Below, one piece after another: positions 16,967 to 24,694 of a stretch of DNA of 58,386 nucleotides. How positions within the stretch are numbered: the first letter of the stretch is position 1; each line of letters opens with the position of its first letter. The notes beneath the pieces were generated by a model. The model was given only the letters and a program-made list of their open reading frames with translations. It ran no database searches and was not told the DNA's origin. The DNA is from Actinomycetes bacterium (GTDB lineage: Bacteria > Actinomycetota > Acidimicrobiia > Acidimicrobiales > Palsa-688): NCBI GenBank assembly GCA_021799445.1, contig JAJZAM010000004.1, forward strand, positions 1 through 58,386. The letters run 5' to 3'. Made by a program: the position numbers and the translations under genes.

Positions 16967-17832
16967 TCCCCCACGCGGAAGCCGAGCAGCTGCTCGGCGC
17001 TCTGGCAGTCGACGCCGTAGATCCCGACGAACGCGAGTCGCTGGAGCTTCACCTCGAAACTTGCCCGAAGTGCAGGAACGAGCTTCGCAACCACGTCGAG
17101 GTGGTAGGGCTCCTCGCGTACGCAGGTCAAAGCGCTCCTGAGGGTCTGTGGGAGCGGATCGTGTCGGGGTTGAGTGAAGACCCTTCAGCTTCGGGGCCTT
17201 CGAATCCCCACAGCTCAGACTCTGGGGGTTCGGACGCTGGGGGCTCGGACCTCCGGTCCGGCCAGAGAGGGTCGCAGTTAGCGGCCTTGACAAGCGTGAC
17301 TCGTGCAGATGGCGGCGTCTCTCACGGGCTGGCGCGTTCGGTTTCGAGCTCCAGGCGCAGTCGGTGGATGCGTTTGGGTAGTCTCGCTGCCGCCGCCGGC
17401 ATAGTCGCGATCCTCGCCGTAGAGGTAGCGCACCTGCAGGGCCGGGTGAACAACTTGAGCGGCCAGCTGGCCGCGGTCGGCGACCAACCGACCATGGCTC
17501 AGGTCGACGAGGCGCTGGCCGTTCCCGGGGCCAAGAAGGTCGTGCTCGACTCGTCAAGCGGCCGGCCGGAGCTGGACGCGGTGATCCTTCCCGGCGGGCA
17601 GGGCTATCTGTACTCGATCGACCTGTCCCCCTTGCCGTCGACGGAGACTTACCAGCTGTGGGGTGTTGTAGGAACCCAGACGATCTCTTACGGTCTGGTA
17701 GGGGCGACACCCCCGAGCGTCGTTCCTTTCAGGGCCGAAGGCGACCTAGTGGCTTTAGCGGTGACAGCCGAGGTTTCGGGCGGTGTGGTGCAAAGCACGC
17801 ACAAGCCTCTAGCCGTGGGTCGTCTGAGCTGA
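16954..17832 (+). CDS. Anti-sigma factor, RskA family with zinc-binding motif
   Basis: About 289-292 residues. The N-terminal ZAS-type domain contains His33-x3-Cys37-x2-Cys40 ('ELHLETCPKC'), the redox/zinc switch common in anti-sigma factors. A flexible Ser/Gly linker, one membrane helix (~137-157, 'LGSLAAAAGIVAILAVEVAH') and an extracytoplasmic RskA C-terminal domain follow. It should hold the upstream ECF sigma factor at the membrane until the outer domain is proteolysed or the zinc site is oxidised. Starts at ATG 16954 or ATG 16963 are possible; the latter gives the classical ATGA overlap with the sigma stop. Confidence 0.88.
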   Translation: MVRMIPHAEAEQLLGALAVDAVDPDERESLELHLETCPKCRNELRNHVEVVGLLAYAGQSAPEGLWERIVSGLSEDPSASGPSNPHSSDSGGSDAGGSDLRSGQRGSQLAALTSVTRADGGVSHGLARSVSSSRRSRWMRLGSLAAAAGIVAILAVEVAHLQGRVNNLSGQLAAVGDQPTMAQVDEALAVPGAKKVVLDSSSGRPELDAVILPGGQGYLYSIDLSPLPSTETYQLWGVVGTQTISYGLVGATPPSVVPFRAEGDLVALAVTAEVSGGVVQSTHKPLAVGRLS

Positions 17833-17839
17833 GCGAGCC

Positions 17840-17856
17840 GCGGCCGTCTCGGCCGC
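17840..17856. terminator. Possible bidirectional terminator hairpin
   Basis: GCGGCCG-TCT-CGGCCGC is a perfect 7-bp stem with a 3-nt loop in the 47-bp gap between the convergent anti-sigma and ddl genes. It lacks a U-tract on either strand, so it is at best an L-shaped actinobacterial-type terminator. Confidence 0.4.
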
Positions 17857-17879
17857 CGAGCCGGGATCGACTTCCGCCG

Positions 17880-19055
17880 CTACCGGCCGGTCTCGAAGCG
17901 CAGCCGGCGTTCGTGGCGCCGCCAGGCGTTGTCGACCAGTTCGTCGATGAGCTGACGGTACGACAACCCTGAGGCCTCCCAAACCCGGGGGAACATGGAG
18001 ATAGGGGTGAAGCCGGGTATCGAGTTCACCTCGTTGATCAGCAGGCCTCTGCCGCCTGCTTCGTAGAGGAAGTCGACCCGTGCCATCGAGTCGACGCGTA
18101 GGGCCCGGCAAGCCAGCACGGCGAGCTCGGCCATCTTGTCGGCCACGCCGGGATCGACAGCGGCGGGTACTTGCAGACCGGCGGTGCCCGAAACGTACTT
18201 GTCGTCGTAGTCGTAGAACTCTGCGGTCGGCTTGATCTCGCCGGGTAGCGACGCTCGAAGCTCCGGCCATCCGAGGACTCCGATCTCAAGCTCGCGGCCG
18301 TCGACGTTCTCTTCTACCACCACTGCAGTGTCGTAGCGGAAGGCCTTTTCCAGGGCTGCGGGGAGGTCGCGGCGCCGTTTCACCTTGGAGATGCCGATCG
18401 AAGAGCCCATGTTCGCCGGCTTTACGAACACGGGCCAGCCGAGATCAGATTCGACCGTGTCGACGGTTGTCACGTCGACGCCCGTCTCGGGTAGGTACAA
18501 GTAGCGAGCCTGCGGCAGCCCGGCCGCAGCGAGGAGGCTCTTGGCTATCCCCTTGTCCATCGCCGCAGCGCAGCCCGCTACTCCCGGACCGCAGTAGGCG
18601 ACCCCGGCCAACTCGAGAAGACCTTGAAGCGTCCCGTCCTCGCCCATCGGCCCGTGCAGCAGCGGAAAGACGACGGTTCGTCGCCGGTTTTGACCAAGTC
18701 CAGTCCCAGCTGGAGCGTCGGACGCCAATGCTGCAGGGGCGGCCGGCGCGCCCAAGAGGAGGTCCGTGCTCAGACGTGGAAAAGCCCGGGTCCCAGCCGT
18801 CTCGGGGAGGGGAACCCCGGCCGGTGCCGCCAGGGAGTCAGGCGATGGGAGGGTCTGCGCCCCGCCTGACGCTGCGGCTAGCGCCGCGCTCGTAGCGTCC
18901 AGCCAGGTTCCCGAGGTCGTTATCCCCACCACGTTGAGCTCGTATCGTCGCGCGTCGACGGCGGAGACGACGTTTAGAGCTGAAACGCAAGAGACTTCGT
19001 GCTCGGCCGAACGCCCGCCGTATACGACCACGAGCAGGGTCTTCGCTTCGCTCAT
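17880..19055 (-). CDS. ddl: D-alanine--D-alanine ligase
   Basis: A 391-residue ATP-grasp enzyme joining two D-Ala for peptidoglycan. The N-terminal part shows 'VVYGGRSAEHEVSC', where Glu is the usual D-Ala1 contact, followed by 'FPLLHGPMGEDGTLQG', 'FVKPANMGSSIGISK' (ATP-binding Lys and Ser loop) and 'INEVNSIPGFTPIS' (metal-binding Glu/Asn). An Ala-rich insertion (~60-125) lengthens the N-terminal domain, as in other actinobacteria. It is divergent from murF, which consumes its product. The 83-bp region between them carries a 12-bp repeat array. Confidence 0.95.
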   Translation of the reverse strand: MSEAKTLLVVVYGGRSAEHEVSCVSALNVVSAVDARRYELNVVGITTSGTWLDATSAALAAASGGAQTLPSPDSLAAPAGVPLPETAGTRAFPRLSTDLLLGAPAAPAALASDAPAGTGLGQNRRRTVVFPLLHGPMGEDGTLQGLLELAGVAYCGPGVAGCAAAMDKGIAKSLLAAAGLPQARYLYLPETGVDVTTVDTVESDLGWPVFVKPANMGSSIGISKVKRRRDLPAALEKAFRYDTAVVVEENVDGRELEIGVLGWPELRASLPGEIKPTAEFYDYDDKYVSGTAGLQVPAAVDPGVADKMAELAVLACRALRVDSMARVDFLYEAGGRGLLINEVNSIPGFTPISMFPRVWEASGLSYRQLIDELVDNAWRRHERRLRFETGR

Positions 19056-19081
19056 GGTAGCGCCGGTCGAGCCACCGTGCC

Positions 19082-19117
19082 GGTCAGTGCGTCGGTCACT
19101 GCGGGAGTCACTGCGAG
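19082..19117. repeat. Three 12-bp direct repeats in the ddl-murF divergent promoter region
   Basis: GGTCAGTGCGTC, GGTCACTGCGGG and AGTCACTGCGAG are directly abutting and share the core TCA(C/G)TGCG in phase every 12 bp. They span the expected -35 zone of murF, whose candidate -10 TAGCTT is at 19124-19129, and the upstream zone of ddl. They may be operator half-sites; no cognate regulator is identified. Confidence 0.6.
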
Positions 19118-19138
19118 ACAGGTTAGCTTTTAGCTGCC

Positions 19139-20512
19139 ATGATCGGAGCTATGAGTTGGACCTTGAGCGACCTTGTCGACGCTGCCGGCGGACGTCTAGT
19201 CGGTGGGGACGGTCGAGCGAACGTGGATCGCTCGACGCAGATCACCGGCGTATCGATCGACACGAGGACGCTGCAGCCCGGCCAGATTTTCGTCGCCATA
19301 AAAGCTGAAAGGGACGGCCATGATTTCGTCGGAGCCGCGGTCGCAGCCGGCGCGAAGGCCGTGCTAGTAGAGGAGGGGAGATACGCTGCGAACGCGCTAC
19401 CAGCGATCGAGGTCGCCGACACTGCTCAGGCTCTCAGCGCGATCGGCCGGGCCGCACGTCTCAGGGTCTCAGGCCCTGTGGTTGGCATCACAGGGTCGGT
19501 GGGCAAGACCTCCACCAAGGACCTCGCAGCCTCTGCGATCGCCGCTGCGAAGACGGTGGTGGCCAGCCCCCGCTCTTACAACAACGAGCTCGGCGTGCCC
19601 CTGACCCTCGCCAACGCCCCAGACGGGTGTGAAGTGGCGGTGTTGGAGATGGGCGCCAGGGGTCACGGGCACATCGCCAGCCTGTGCCAGGTCGCACGCC
19701 CCGACGTCGGCGTCGTGACCGCAGTCGCTAAGGCCCACATCGAGATGCTCGGCGACCTCGACGGTGTAGCTAGGGCCAAGTCAGAACTGGTCGAGGCTCT
19801 GACACCGAGCGGCGTCGCGGTCCTCAACGCCGACTACGAGCGGGTGAGGGCGATGACCGCCAAGACGACCGCTCGATGCCTCCTCTACTCGACTGCGGCG
19901 GACCTGCGGGGGGACTCCGACGTGGACGTCCGAGCCGACAACATCCGCGTAGACGACGAACTTCGCCCGACTTTCGACCTGCACTCGCCGTGGGGTACCG
20001 TCCAGGTCAGGCTCGAAGCTCGAGGGGCTCACCAAGTGTCGAACGCAACAGCGGCCCTCAGTGTCGCAGCCCTGGTCGGCGTCGACCTTGCGGAGGCTGC
20101 GGCCGCTGTCGGGACCGCCAACATCTCGGCGCTGCGCATGGAGCTTCACCGCACGAGAACCGGCGCAGCGCTGATCAACGACTCTTATAACGCCAACCCC
20201 GAGTCGATGGCGGCCGCGCTCGCAGCCCTACGAGATCTCAAAGCTAAGCGGATGGTCGCTGTCCTCGGGCCTATGGCAGAACTAGGCGGCACAGGCCCCG
20301 AGGAGCACCGCAAGATAGCCATGCTGGCCGAGGATCTCGGAGTCGAGGTGGTGGCCGTAGCTACAGGCGAGTACGGAGTTCGGCCCGTGGAGGGTTTGTC
20401 TGCAATCCGCGACGCTGTGGGTGACGGCGGACCTGAACTGGCGGTCTTGGTAAAAGCGAGCCGGGCAGCAGGCCTGGAGACCTTAGCTGCCCGGCTCGTG
20501 GAGGAGATATGA
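19139..20512 (+). CDS. murF: UDP-N-acetylmuramoyl-tripeptide--D-alanyl-D-alanine ligase
   Basis: A 457-residue Mur ligase with three domains: the N-terminal UDP-binding domain ('VSIDTRTLQPGQIFVAI'), the central ATPase with P-loop 'GITGSVGKTSTKD' (~117-129) and 'NNELGVPLTL', and the C-terminal domain ('NDSYNANPESMAAAL', 'MAELG'). It adds D-Ala-D-Ala to UDP-MurNAc-tripeptide in the cytoplasm. It stands outside a dcw cluster, with neither murE nor mraY adjacent, and pairs with ddl instead. ATG 19139 and ATG 19151 are both possible; the first lies 9 nt from TAGCTT. Confidence 0.95.
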   Translation: MIGAMSWTLSDLVDAAGGRLVGGDGRANVDRSTQITGVSIDTRTLQPGQIFVAIKAERDGHDFVGAAVAAGAKAVLVEEGRYAANALPAIEVADTAQALSAIGRAARLRVSGPVVGITGSVGKTSTKDLAASAIAAAKTVVASPRSYNNELGVPLTLANAPDGCEVAVLEMGARGHGHIASLCQVARPDVGVVTAVAKAHIEMLGDLDGVARAKSELVEALTPSGVAVLNADYERVRAMTAKTTARCLLYSTAADLRGDSDVDVRADNIRVDDELRPTFDLHSPWGTVQVRLEARGAHQVSNATAALSVAALVGVDLAEAAAAVGTANISALRMELHRTRTGAALINDSYNANPESMAAALAALRDLKAKRMVAVLGPMAELGGTGPEEHRKIAMLAEDLGVEVVAVATGEYGVRPVEGLSAIRDAVGDGGPELAVLVKASRAAGLETLAARLVEEI

Positions 20513-20528
20513 ACTAAGACCGCAACTT

Positions 20529-21395
20529 CTACGAGCCTGTGTAGTCCGAAACGGGTCTCGCAAGGGTCGTGGGGTTGAACGCCAGGGGAGTACCCGACGC
20601 GTACATGTTGGACTGTGTGCCTTGGATCCCCGGGTACTCGCCGAGCACGTAGTACAAGATCGCAGCGTGCTGCATCTCCACGGGGGCGATCGTCGCCGCG
20701 ACCCCAATCGAGCTCGAAGCTGAAAGGACGGGGATGGCCTTTTGGTACGTCTGCGCTGCGATGTTCTCCACGAGCAGAGCCAGCTGGGCTAGCTCTGCGG
20801 CGTTGGTAACCTTCGCGAACGCAGAGTTCACGGTAGGTGTCAACGCCGGGTCGGTTACGGTGACAGCCGCCTTGCCAGCGCCTGTCAGCGCTGAGTTCCA
20901 CGCCTGAGCGTGAGCCATGTGCTGTGCCTTGGCGGTCTGGGCGAATGTCACAACCGCCGGCGGGACCTTTCCGAGCTTGCCGGCGGTGGCCGCGGCGATA
21001 CCGGCGTTGTACGCATACACCCCCAGGTTCTCCAAGCTGGCTGCCATCGCAGCGACGGCCAGGTCGCCGGTGAGGGCGGCCGACGAAGTGGGAGGAGTGG
21101 TAGTACTAGACGAGGACGGAGTCGCAATCGACGTCGGTGGGGTGGCAGACTTCGAGGAGGTTCCACAAGCGGCGACGACGAGGCCGGAGGCTCCGAGCCC
21201 GGCGGCGCCTAAAAGGAACTTCCGCCGGCTCGCAACTTTCTCGGTTAGGGCGTCGCCGCCGGAGCGGATAGCGTCAACCCACTGGGCGACGGCGGCCCGC
21301 ATGGCAGGCATAGCCTGATCGTTGTGCATATCGTCGAGGGTCTTGGTCATAGCGGACAGTTCCCGGTCCGACAGGTGATCATTTGACATTGACAT
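20529..21395 (-). CDS. Exported ferritin-like domain lipoprotein (Tat-type signal)
   Basis: A 288-residue protein. A 55-residue polar segment precedes a Tat-like signal (Arg57-Arg58 in 'SRRKFLLGAAGLG') with a lipobox 'VAAC' at Cys77. After a Ser/Thr/Pro linker comes a four-helix ferritin-like domain. Candidate metal ligands are Glu122, His159, His162, Glu210, Glu240 and His243. The second helix has QHxxH where di-iron proteins usually have ExxH. Pfam-type relatives are exported Ferritin_2 proteins of unknown role. Its start overlaps the upstream paralogue's stop by 1 nt (TGATG). Confidence 0.75.
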   Translation of the reverse strand: MSMSNDHLSDRELSAMTKTLDDMHNDQAMPAMRAAVAQWVDAIRSGGDALTEKVASRRKFLLGAAGLGASGLVVAACGTSSKSATPPTSIATPSSSSTTTPPTSSAALTGDLAVAAMAASLENLGVYAYNAGIAAATAGKLGKVPPAVVTFAQTAKAQHMAHAQAWNSALTGAGKAAVTVTDPALTPTVNSAFAKVTNAAELAQLALLVENIAAQTYQKAIPVLSASSSIGVAATIAPVEMQHAAILYYVLGEYPGIQGTQSNMYASGTPLAFNPTTLARPVSDYTGS

Positions 21396-22273
21396 CAGGA
21401 GAGGGCTCCTTCGCTAGCAGGGCTGGCATTACTGACTGGGTAGAAAGCGTTCGGGAAGCCCACCGATCCTGCAACGGCCGGAAGGCTGTCGACGACGGTA
21501 GGGCTCAAGGCTATGAGCTGGGGAGCGTTTGCTGTCAGGAGTGCTTTAACCGCTGTCAAAACAGCGACGTGCTGCGCTTCCACTCCCATTATCGACGCTG
21601 TGATTGCCTTCGCGTTCGAGTCGGCGAGCATGGAGCAGTTATTGACGTAGGTCTCAGCGGCCACGTTCTCGAGTGTCATCGCCAGTTCCACGACCGCCAA
21701 GGCTCCAGCAGTGGCGCTGTCTTTGGTAATGGCGGCAACGGCAGAGTTCACTACAGGGACATACTTTGGGTCGGGACCGGTCTGCTGCTTGCCACCCAGG
21801 GCGGTAATGGCAGAGTTGAACGCCTGACCGTGCTGGCGGTGCTGGCTCAAGGTGGTGGTGGCGAAAGCCTTGATCACGGGATTGGCCGACGAGCCACCGA
21901 TGTAGGGCAGGGTCAAAGCCGTCGTGTAGGTGCTGACGGCGAGGTTCTCTATCGATGCAGCCGTCTGGAGTATTTGAATGTCCGTAGCGCTCGAAGCGAA
22001 CGCCGGAGTCGACGCCAGACCAGCAAGCGCAGCGCTGAACGCGGTCGCTGCCAGCGCCCCTCCGACGATAGCACTGCGGCTTATGCCACTTCCGGACGAG
22101 TCGGTTACTATAGTAGACTGCTCGTGTTCGAAGGCGTCAGGGTCTTTCGCCCTGGACTGCTTGCCAACGTCGACGAGCTCTTCGAGGGTGCTGGTGGTCT
22201 TTCGCATAGCTTGAGAGTGAAGATCCTGGGATTCTTCTATCAACGACGCGAAAGCGCGTTCATCTATCGTCAT
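21395..22273 (-). CDS. Exported ferritin-like domain protein, paralogue
   Basis: A 292-residue protein organised like the downstream gene: a ~62-residue polar N-terminus, a hydrophobic export segment (~67-93, ending 'TPAFA', a possible signal peptidase I site) and a ferritin-like helical bundle. Candidate ligands are Glu109, His145, His148, Glu202, Glu232 and His235, again with QHxxH on helix 2. The twin arginine is absent ('GISRSAIVGG'), so the two paralogues may use different export routes. A strong ribosome site (AAAGGAGT) precedes the ATG and lies in the palindrome GGAGTACTCC (22276-22285). Confidence 0.75.
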   Translation of the reverse strand: MTIDERAFASLIEESQDLHSQAMRKTTSTLEELVDVGKQSRAKDPDAFEHEQSTIVTDSSGSGISRSAIVGGALAATAFSAALAGLASTPAFASSATDIQILQTAASIENLAVSTYTTALTLPYIGGSSANPVIKAFATTTLSQHRQHGQAFNSAITALGGKQQTGPDPKYVPVVNSAVAAITKDSATAGALAVVELAMTLENVAAETYVNNCSMLADSNAKAITASIMGVEAQHVAVLTAVKALLTANAPQLIALSPTVVDSLPAVAGSVGFPNAFYPVSNASPASEGALS

Positions 22274-22348
22274 ACGGAGTACTCCTTTGTTGTTTGTCGG
22301 GGACTACGGGGATTTTCGGTTAGGGATGGACGTCAGTGCTCTACGCGG

Positions 22349-22813
22349 TTATCGCACGATCAACGTGCCGTGCATGAACTGGTGTATCTCGCATATGTAG
22401 GGGTATGTCCCTGGAGTCTTCGGTGCGACGAAAGTTTTGGATGACCCGGGTGATATGTCACCGGTGTTAAACGCTCCGGTAGTCGAAGTAAGTGTGTGCG
22501 TGGCGACATCTTCGTTGTGAACGACTATGGTCGCACCGGGTGACACCGTAAGCGTGGAGGGTGTAAACGCGAAGTCTTTGATGTTGACCACGTCCGCTTG
22601 GGCCGACGGAGAGCTAGAAGCTGGACCGCTGGTCGAAGATCCTTGCGCCGTCGATGTCGGCGAAGTCGAGGGCGAGGATGTCTTAGTGACCTGCGAGCCG
22701 CACGCGGCCAACAGGCAAGCAGCGATCACTGCAGCCAAGCCCACTCCGACACGGCTTCGCTTAAAGGATTTCGCCTGACGTGGCCTAAAAGAGCCGGAGT
22801 CCTCGGTTGTCAT
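22349..22813 (-). CDS. Cupredoxin lipoprotein (plastocyanin/azurin-like)
   Basis: A 154-residue protein. A signal peptide with lipobox 'LAAC' (Cys38) is followed by a Ser/Thr-rich linker (~40-72) and a single type-1 copper domain. The copper ligands are His106, Cys141, His144 and Met147 (Cys-x2-His-x2-Met), the complete mononuclear blue-copper set. It should be a membrane-tethered electron carrier outside the cytoplasm. It lies 75 bp upstream of the two ferritin-like genes on the same strand and probably shares their transcript. The start MTTEDSG at 22813 is chosen; the frame is open to 22912, but this would overlap the divergent gene. Confidence 0.85.
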   Translation of the reverse strand: MTTEDSGSFRPRQAKSFKRSRVGVGLAAVIAACLLAACGSQVTKTSSPSTSPTSTAQGSSTSGPASSSPSAQADVVNIKDFAFTPSTLTVSPGATIVVHNEDVATHTLTSTTGAFNTGDISPGSSKTFVAPKTPGTYPYICEIHQFMHGTLIVR

Positions 22814-22854
22814 CTTGAACACGTAGCGATATTCGTAGCGGACGGCAAAGCTGG

Positions 22855-23952
22855 ATGAGCCCGACGCGTGATCCGCTTCTGGGACCTCTACGAACACACA
22901 GTGTGAAGCCACTGCTCAGCCGCCGGAAAGTTCGGTTCTGGCTCGGAGTGATCTGGCTTGCAGACGGTTTGCTCCAGGCGAACCCAAGTTTCTTCGGTGC
23001 CCGATGGTGGAAAGATACCCTAGCCCAGTCGGTCATGGGCGAACCGGCATGGGCCAACAGGTCCATCTTCTGGGCGGTGTCGCTGATCGCCGCTCACGCG
23101 TCATTCTGGAACGGTGTCTTCGTCACTGTGCAGTTGGGGATTGGGCTCGCGCTTGTCACAGGGAAGTGCGAGCGCCTCGCCATAGCAGTTTCGGTTCCCT
23201 ACGCACTCGGCGTTTGGTGGGTGGGCGAAGGTTTCGGTGGCCTGCCGAGCGGTTTCGCGATGATGGCGACCGGCGCCCCTGGCGCAGCCCTCCTGTACCC
23301 GACTATCGGGCTTCTCGCCTTCCCCTCCCCGAGGCGGGCCGTTGGCCGGTGGAGTGCACGCCGGTGGAGAGCGGATGAGTCCTCGCAGAGCGGTGTCGCC
23401 GGCGTCGGCGGCTTCGAGTCGGGTTCGACGCGCGAGAGGCCGGTTTCACTGCGCCTCGGTCTGGCCGTTTGGGTGACGTTGTGGGCCGGGCAGGTGCTGC
23501 TCGCGTTCACTTGGGTGATGCCCACCTCGTTGGTGCTGCGGGCGAACCTTGAGGAGTCGTCGTTGGGGAACCCTGCCTGGGTGGTTGCCTTGGGGCAGCC
23601 TGTGGCGTGGCTGGCGAACCATCACGCCGTCGCCCTCGCGGTCGTCATCGGCGCTGTGCAACTGGCAGTAGGTCTGGGAGCCTTCTGGCGGCTCCGGACG
23701 GCGCTCGCTGCGGGTGTGGTGGTCGCAGCCGTGTTTTGGATAAGCTTTGAGTACTTCGGCGGGATCGCCTCCGGGGGGGCTACCGACCCGAACTCGGGAC
23801 CGCTGCTTGTCCTCTTAGCGTTGTCGATCTGGCGGCGGCGTTCGATCAGCCCTTTTCCGACAGGCGGCGTTGAAGCTCGCGCAGGGCTCGGTACCCTCCG
23901 AGATGAACCCCAGGGCGGTTGGAAAGCACCCGAAGCGAGTCCGACGACATGA
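22855..23952 (+). CDS. DoxX/DoxD-like multi-pass membrane protein
   Basis: A 365-residue membrane protein made of two related halves of about four helices each ('FWLGVIWLADGLLQANPSFF' and 'LWAGQVLLAFTWVMPTS') separated by a polar Arg/Ser linker (~165-200). This resembles the DoxX/TQO small-subunit superfamily, whose members take part in quinone-linked redox reactions; that role is only an analogy here. It is divergent from the cupredoxin gene with only 41 bp between starts, which suggests shared control. Its last 107 bp overlap the convergent ChbG-like gene, in a hydrophilic, probably dispensable tail. Confidence 0.65.
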   Translation: MSPTRDPLLGPLRTHSVKPLLSRRKVRFWLGVIWLADGLLQANPSFFGARWWKDTLAQSVMGEPAWANRSIFWAVSLIAAHASFWNGVFVTVQLGIGLALVTGKCERLAIAVSVPYALGVWWVGEGFGGLPSGFAMMATGAPGAALLYPTIGLLAFPSPRRAVGRWSARRWRADESSQSGVAGVGGFESGSTRERPVSLRLGLAVWVTLWAGQVLLAFTWVMPTSLVLRANLEESSLGNPAWVVALGQPVAWLANHHAVALAVVIGAVQLAVGLGAFWRLRTALAAGVVVAAVFWISFEYFGGIASGGATDPNSGPLLVLLALSIWRRRSISPFPTGGVEARAGLGTLRDEPQGGWKAPEASPTT

Positions 23953-24694
23953 CAGCGTCGAAGTCCCTGATCCTAGACGGCCAGTCCGGAAGGGCGGCGC
24001 GCAGCTCGTCGCTGTCTACGGCGGGGGAGAGCACAACCTCGGTCACGCCTGGCTGCAGGTCCGCTAGGACGGCTTCCAAAGTAGGCAGAGGCCGGCGTGT
24101 CGAGGTCGGCCGGATGAGATGGTCCGGGGCGAGGACGTTGGCTTGCGCTGCTATGGAACGGAACGGGAAGCCGGCGAGGCGCTCGCTGCTCGCGTCCGGG
24201 AGCCGGAGGGGCAAGGCGAAGTCGGTGGCGAGTTCCAGCGCTACGTCGAAGAACTCTGGGCGGGCTTCGAGGGCGCCCATGTGGCAGCTCAGGTGCGAGA
24301 CGTCGAAACCCCAGTAGATGGCCCGTTCGATCTGAGCCCGGCATTCGCGGCGAACCTCGTCGGTGTCTGCGTGTTCCCAGAGGTCCACTAAAGTCCGAGG
24401 GAAGCCGCCGTCGCCGTCTAAAAGCGACGGGCTGTGAGTGATCGGGCCCCACCGGAGCAGGTCGTGCTCGCTGATCAAGGTCAGGCTTACGCCCACCTCC
24501 TCCCCCCGGTAGCGGGCGGCGGCGTCGCGGGACCATGCGCCGGGAACGCTAAGAGTGCCAGCCGTTGCCATACCGTCGCGTAAAGCCCGGTACACGGCCA
24601 CGTTAGTGGAGTGACAAACTCCCAGACCGTCGCAGGAGACGATCAAAAGGCGGTCGCCGGCCGGAAAGCCGAGGGCTTCGACGAGGGAGGACAC
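23846..24694 (-). CDS. ChbG/YdjC-like carbohydrate deacetylase fold, probably inactive
   Basis: A 282-residue protein matching the YdjC/ChbG/HpnK family along its length ('VCHSTNVAVYRALRDG', 'SPSLLDGDGGFPRTL', 'HMGALEARPEFFDVALELA'). Key positions are altered. The usual ADDxG metal/base motif reads CDGLG, the metal His of 'GVHLTL' is Ser ('VGVSLTLIS'), and the 'H(L)DSH' Asp is Ser ('HLSCHMG'). At least two of three expected metal ligands are therefore missing, and the protein is likely a pseudoenzyme or has a changed function. It starts with GTG immediately after the thiolase TGA, with no gap, and is co-transcribed with that gene. Confidence 0.75.
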   Translation of the reverse strand: MSSLVEALGFPAGDRLLIVSCDGLGVCHSTNVAVYRALRDGMATAGTLSVPGAWSRDAAARYRGEEVGVSLTLISEHDLLRWGPITHSPSLLDGDGGFPRTLVDLWEHADTDEVRRECRAQIERAIYWGFDVSHLSCHMGALEARPEFFDVALELATDFALPLRLPDASSERLAGFPFRSIAAQANVLAPDHLIRPTSTRRPLPTLEAVLADLQPGVTEVVLSPAVDSDELRAALPDWPSRIRDFDAVMSSDSLRVLSNRPGVHLGGYRALRELQRRLSEKG

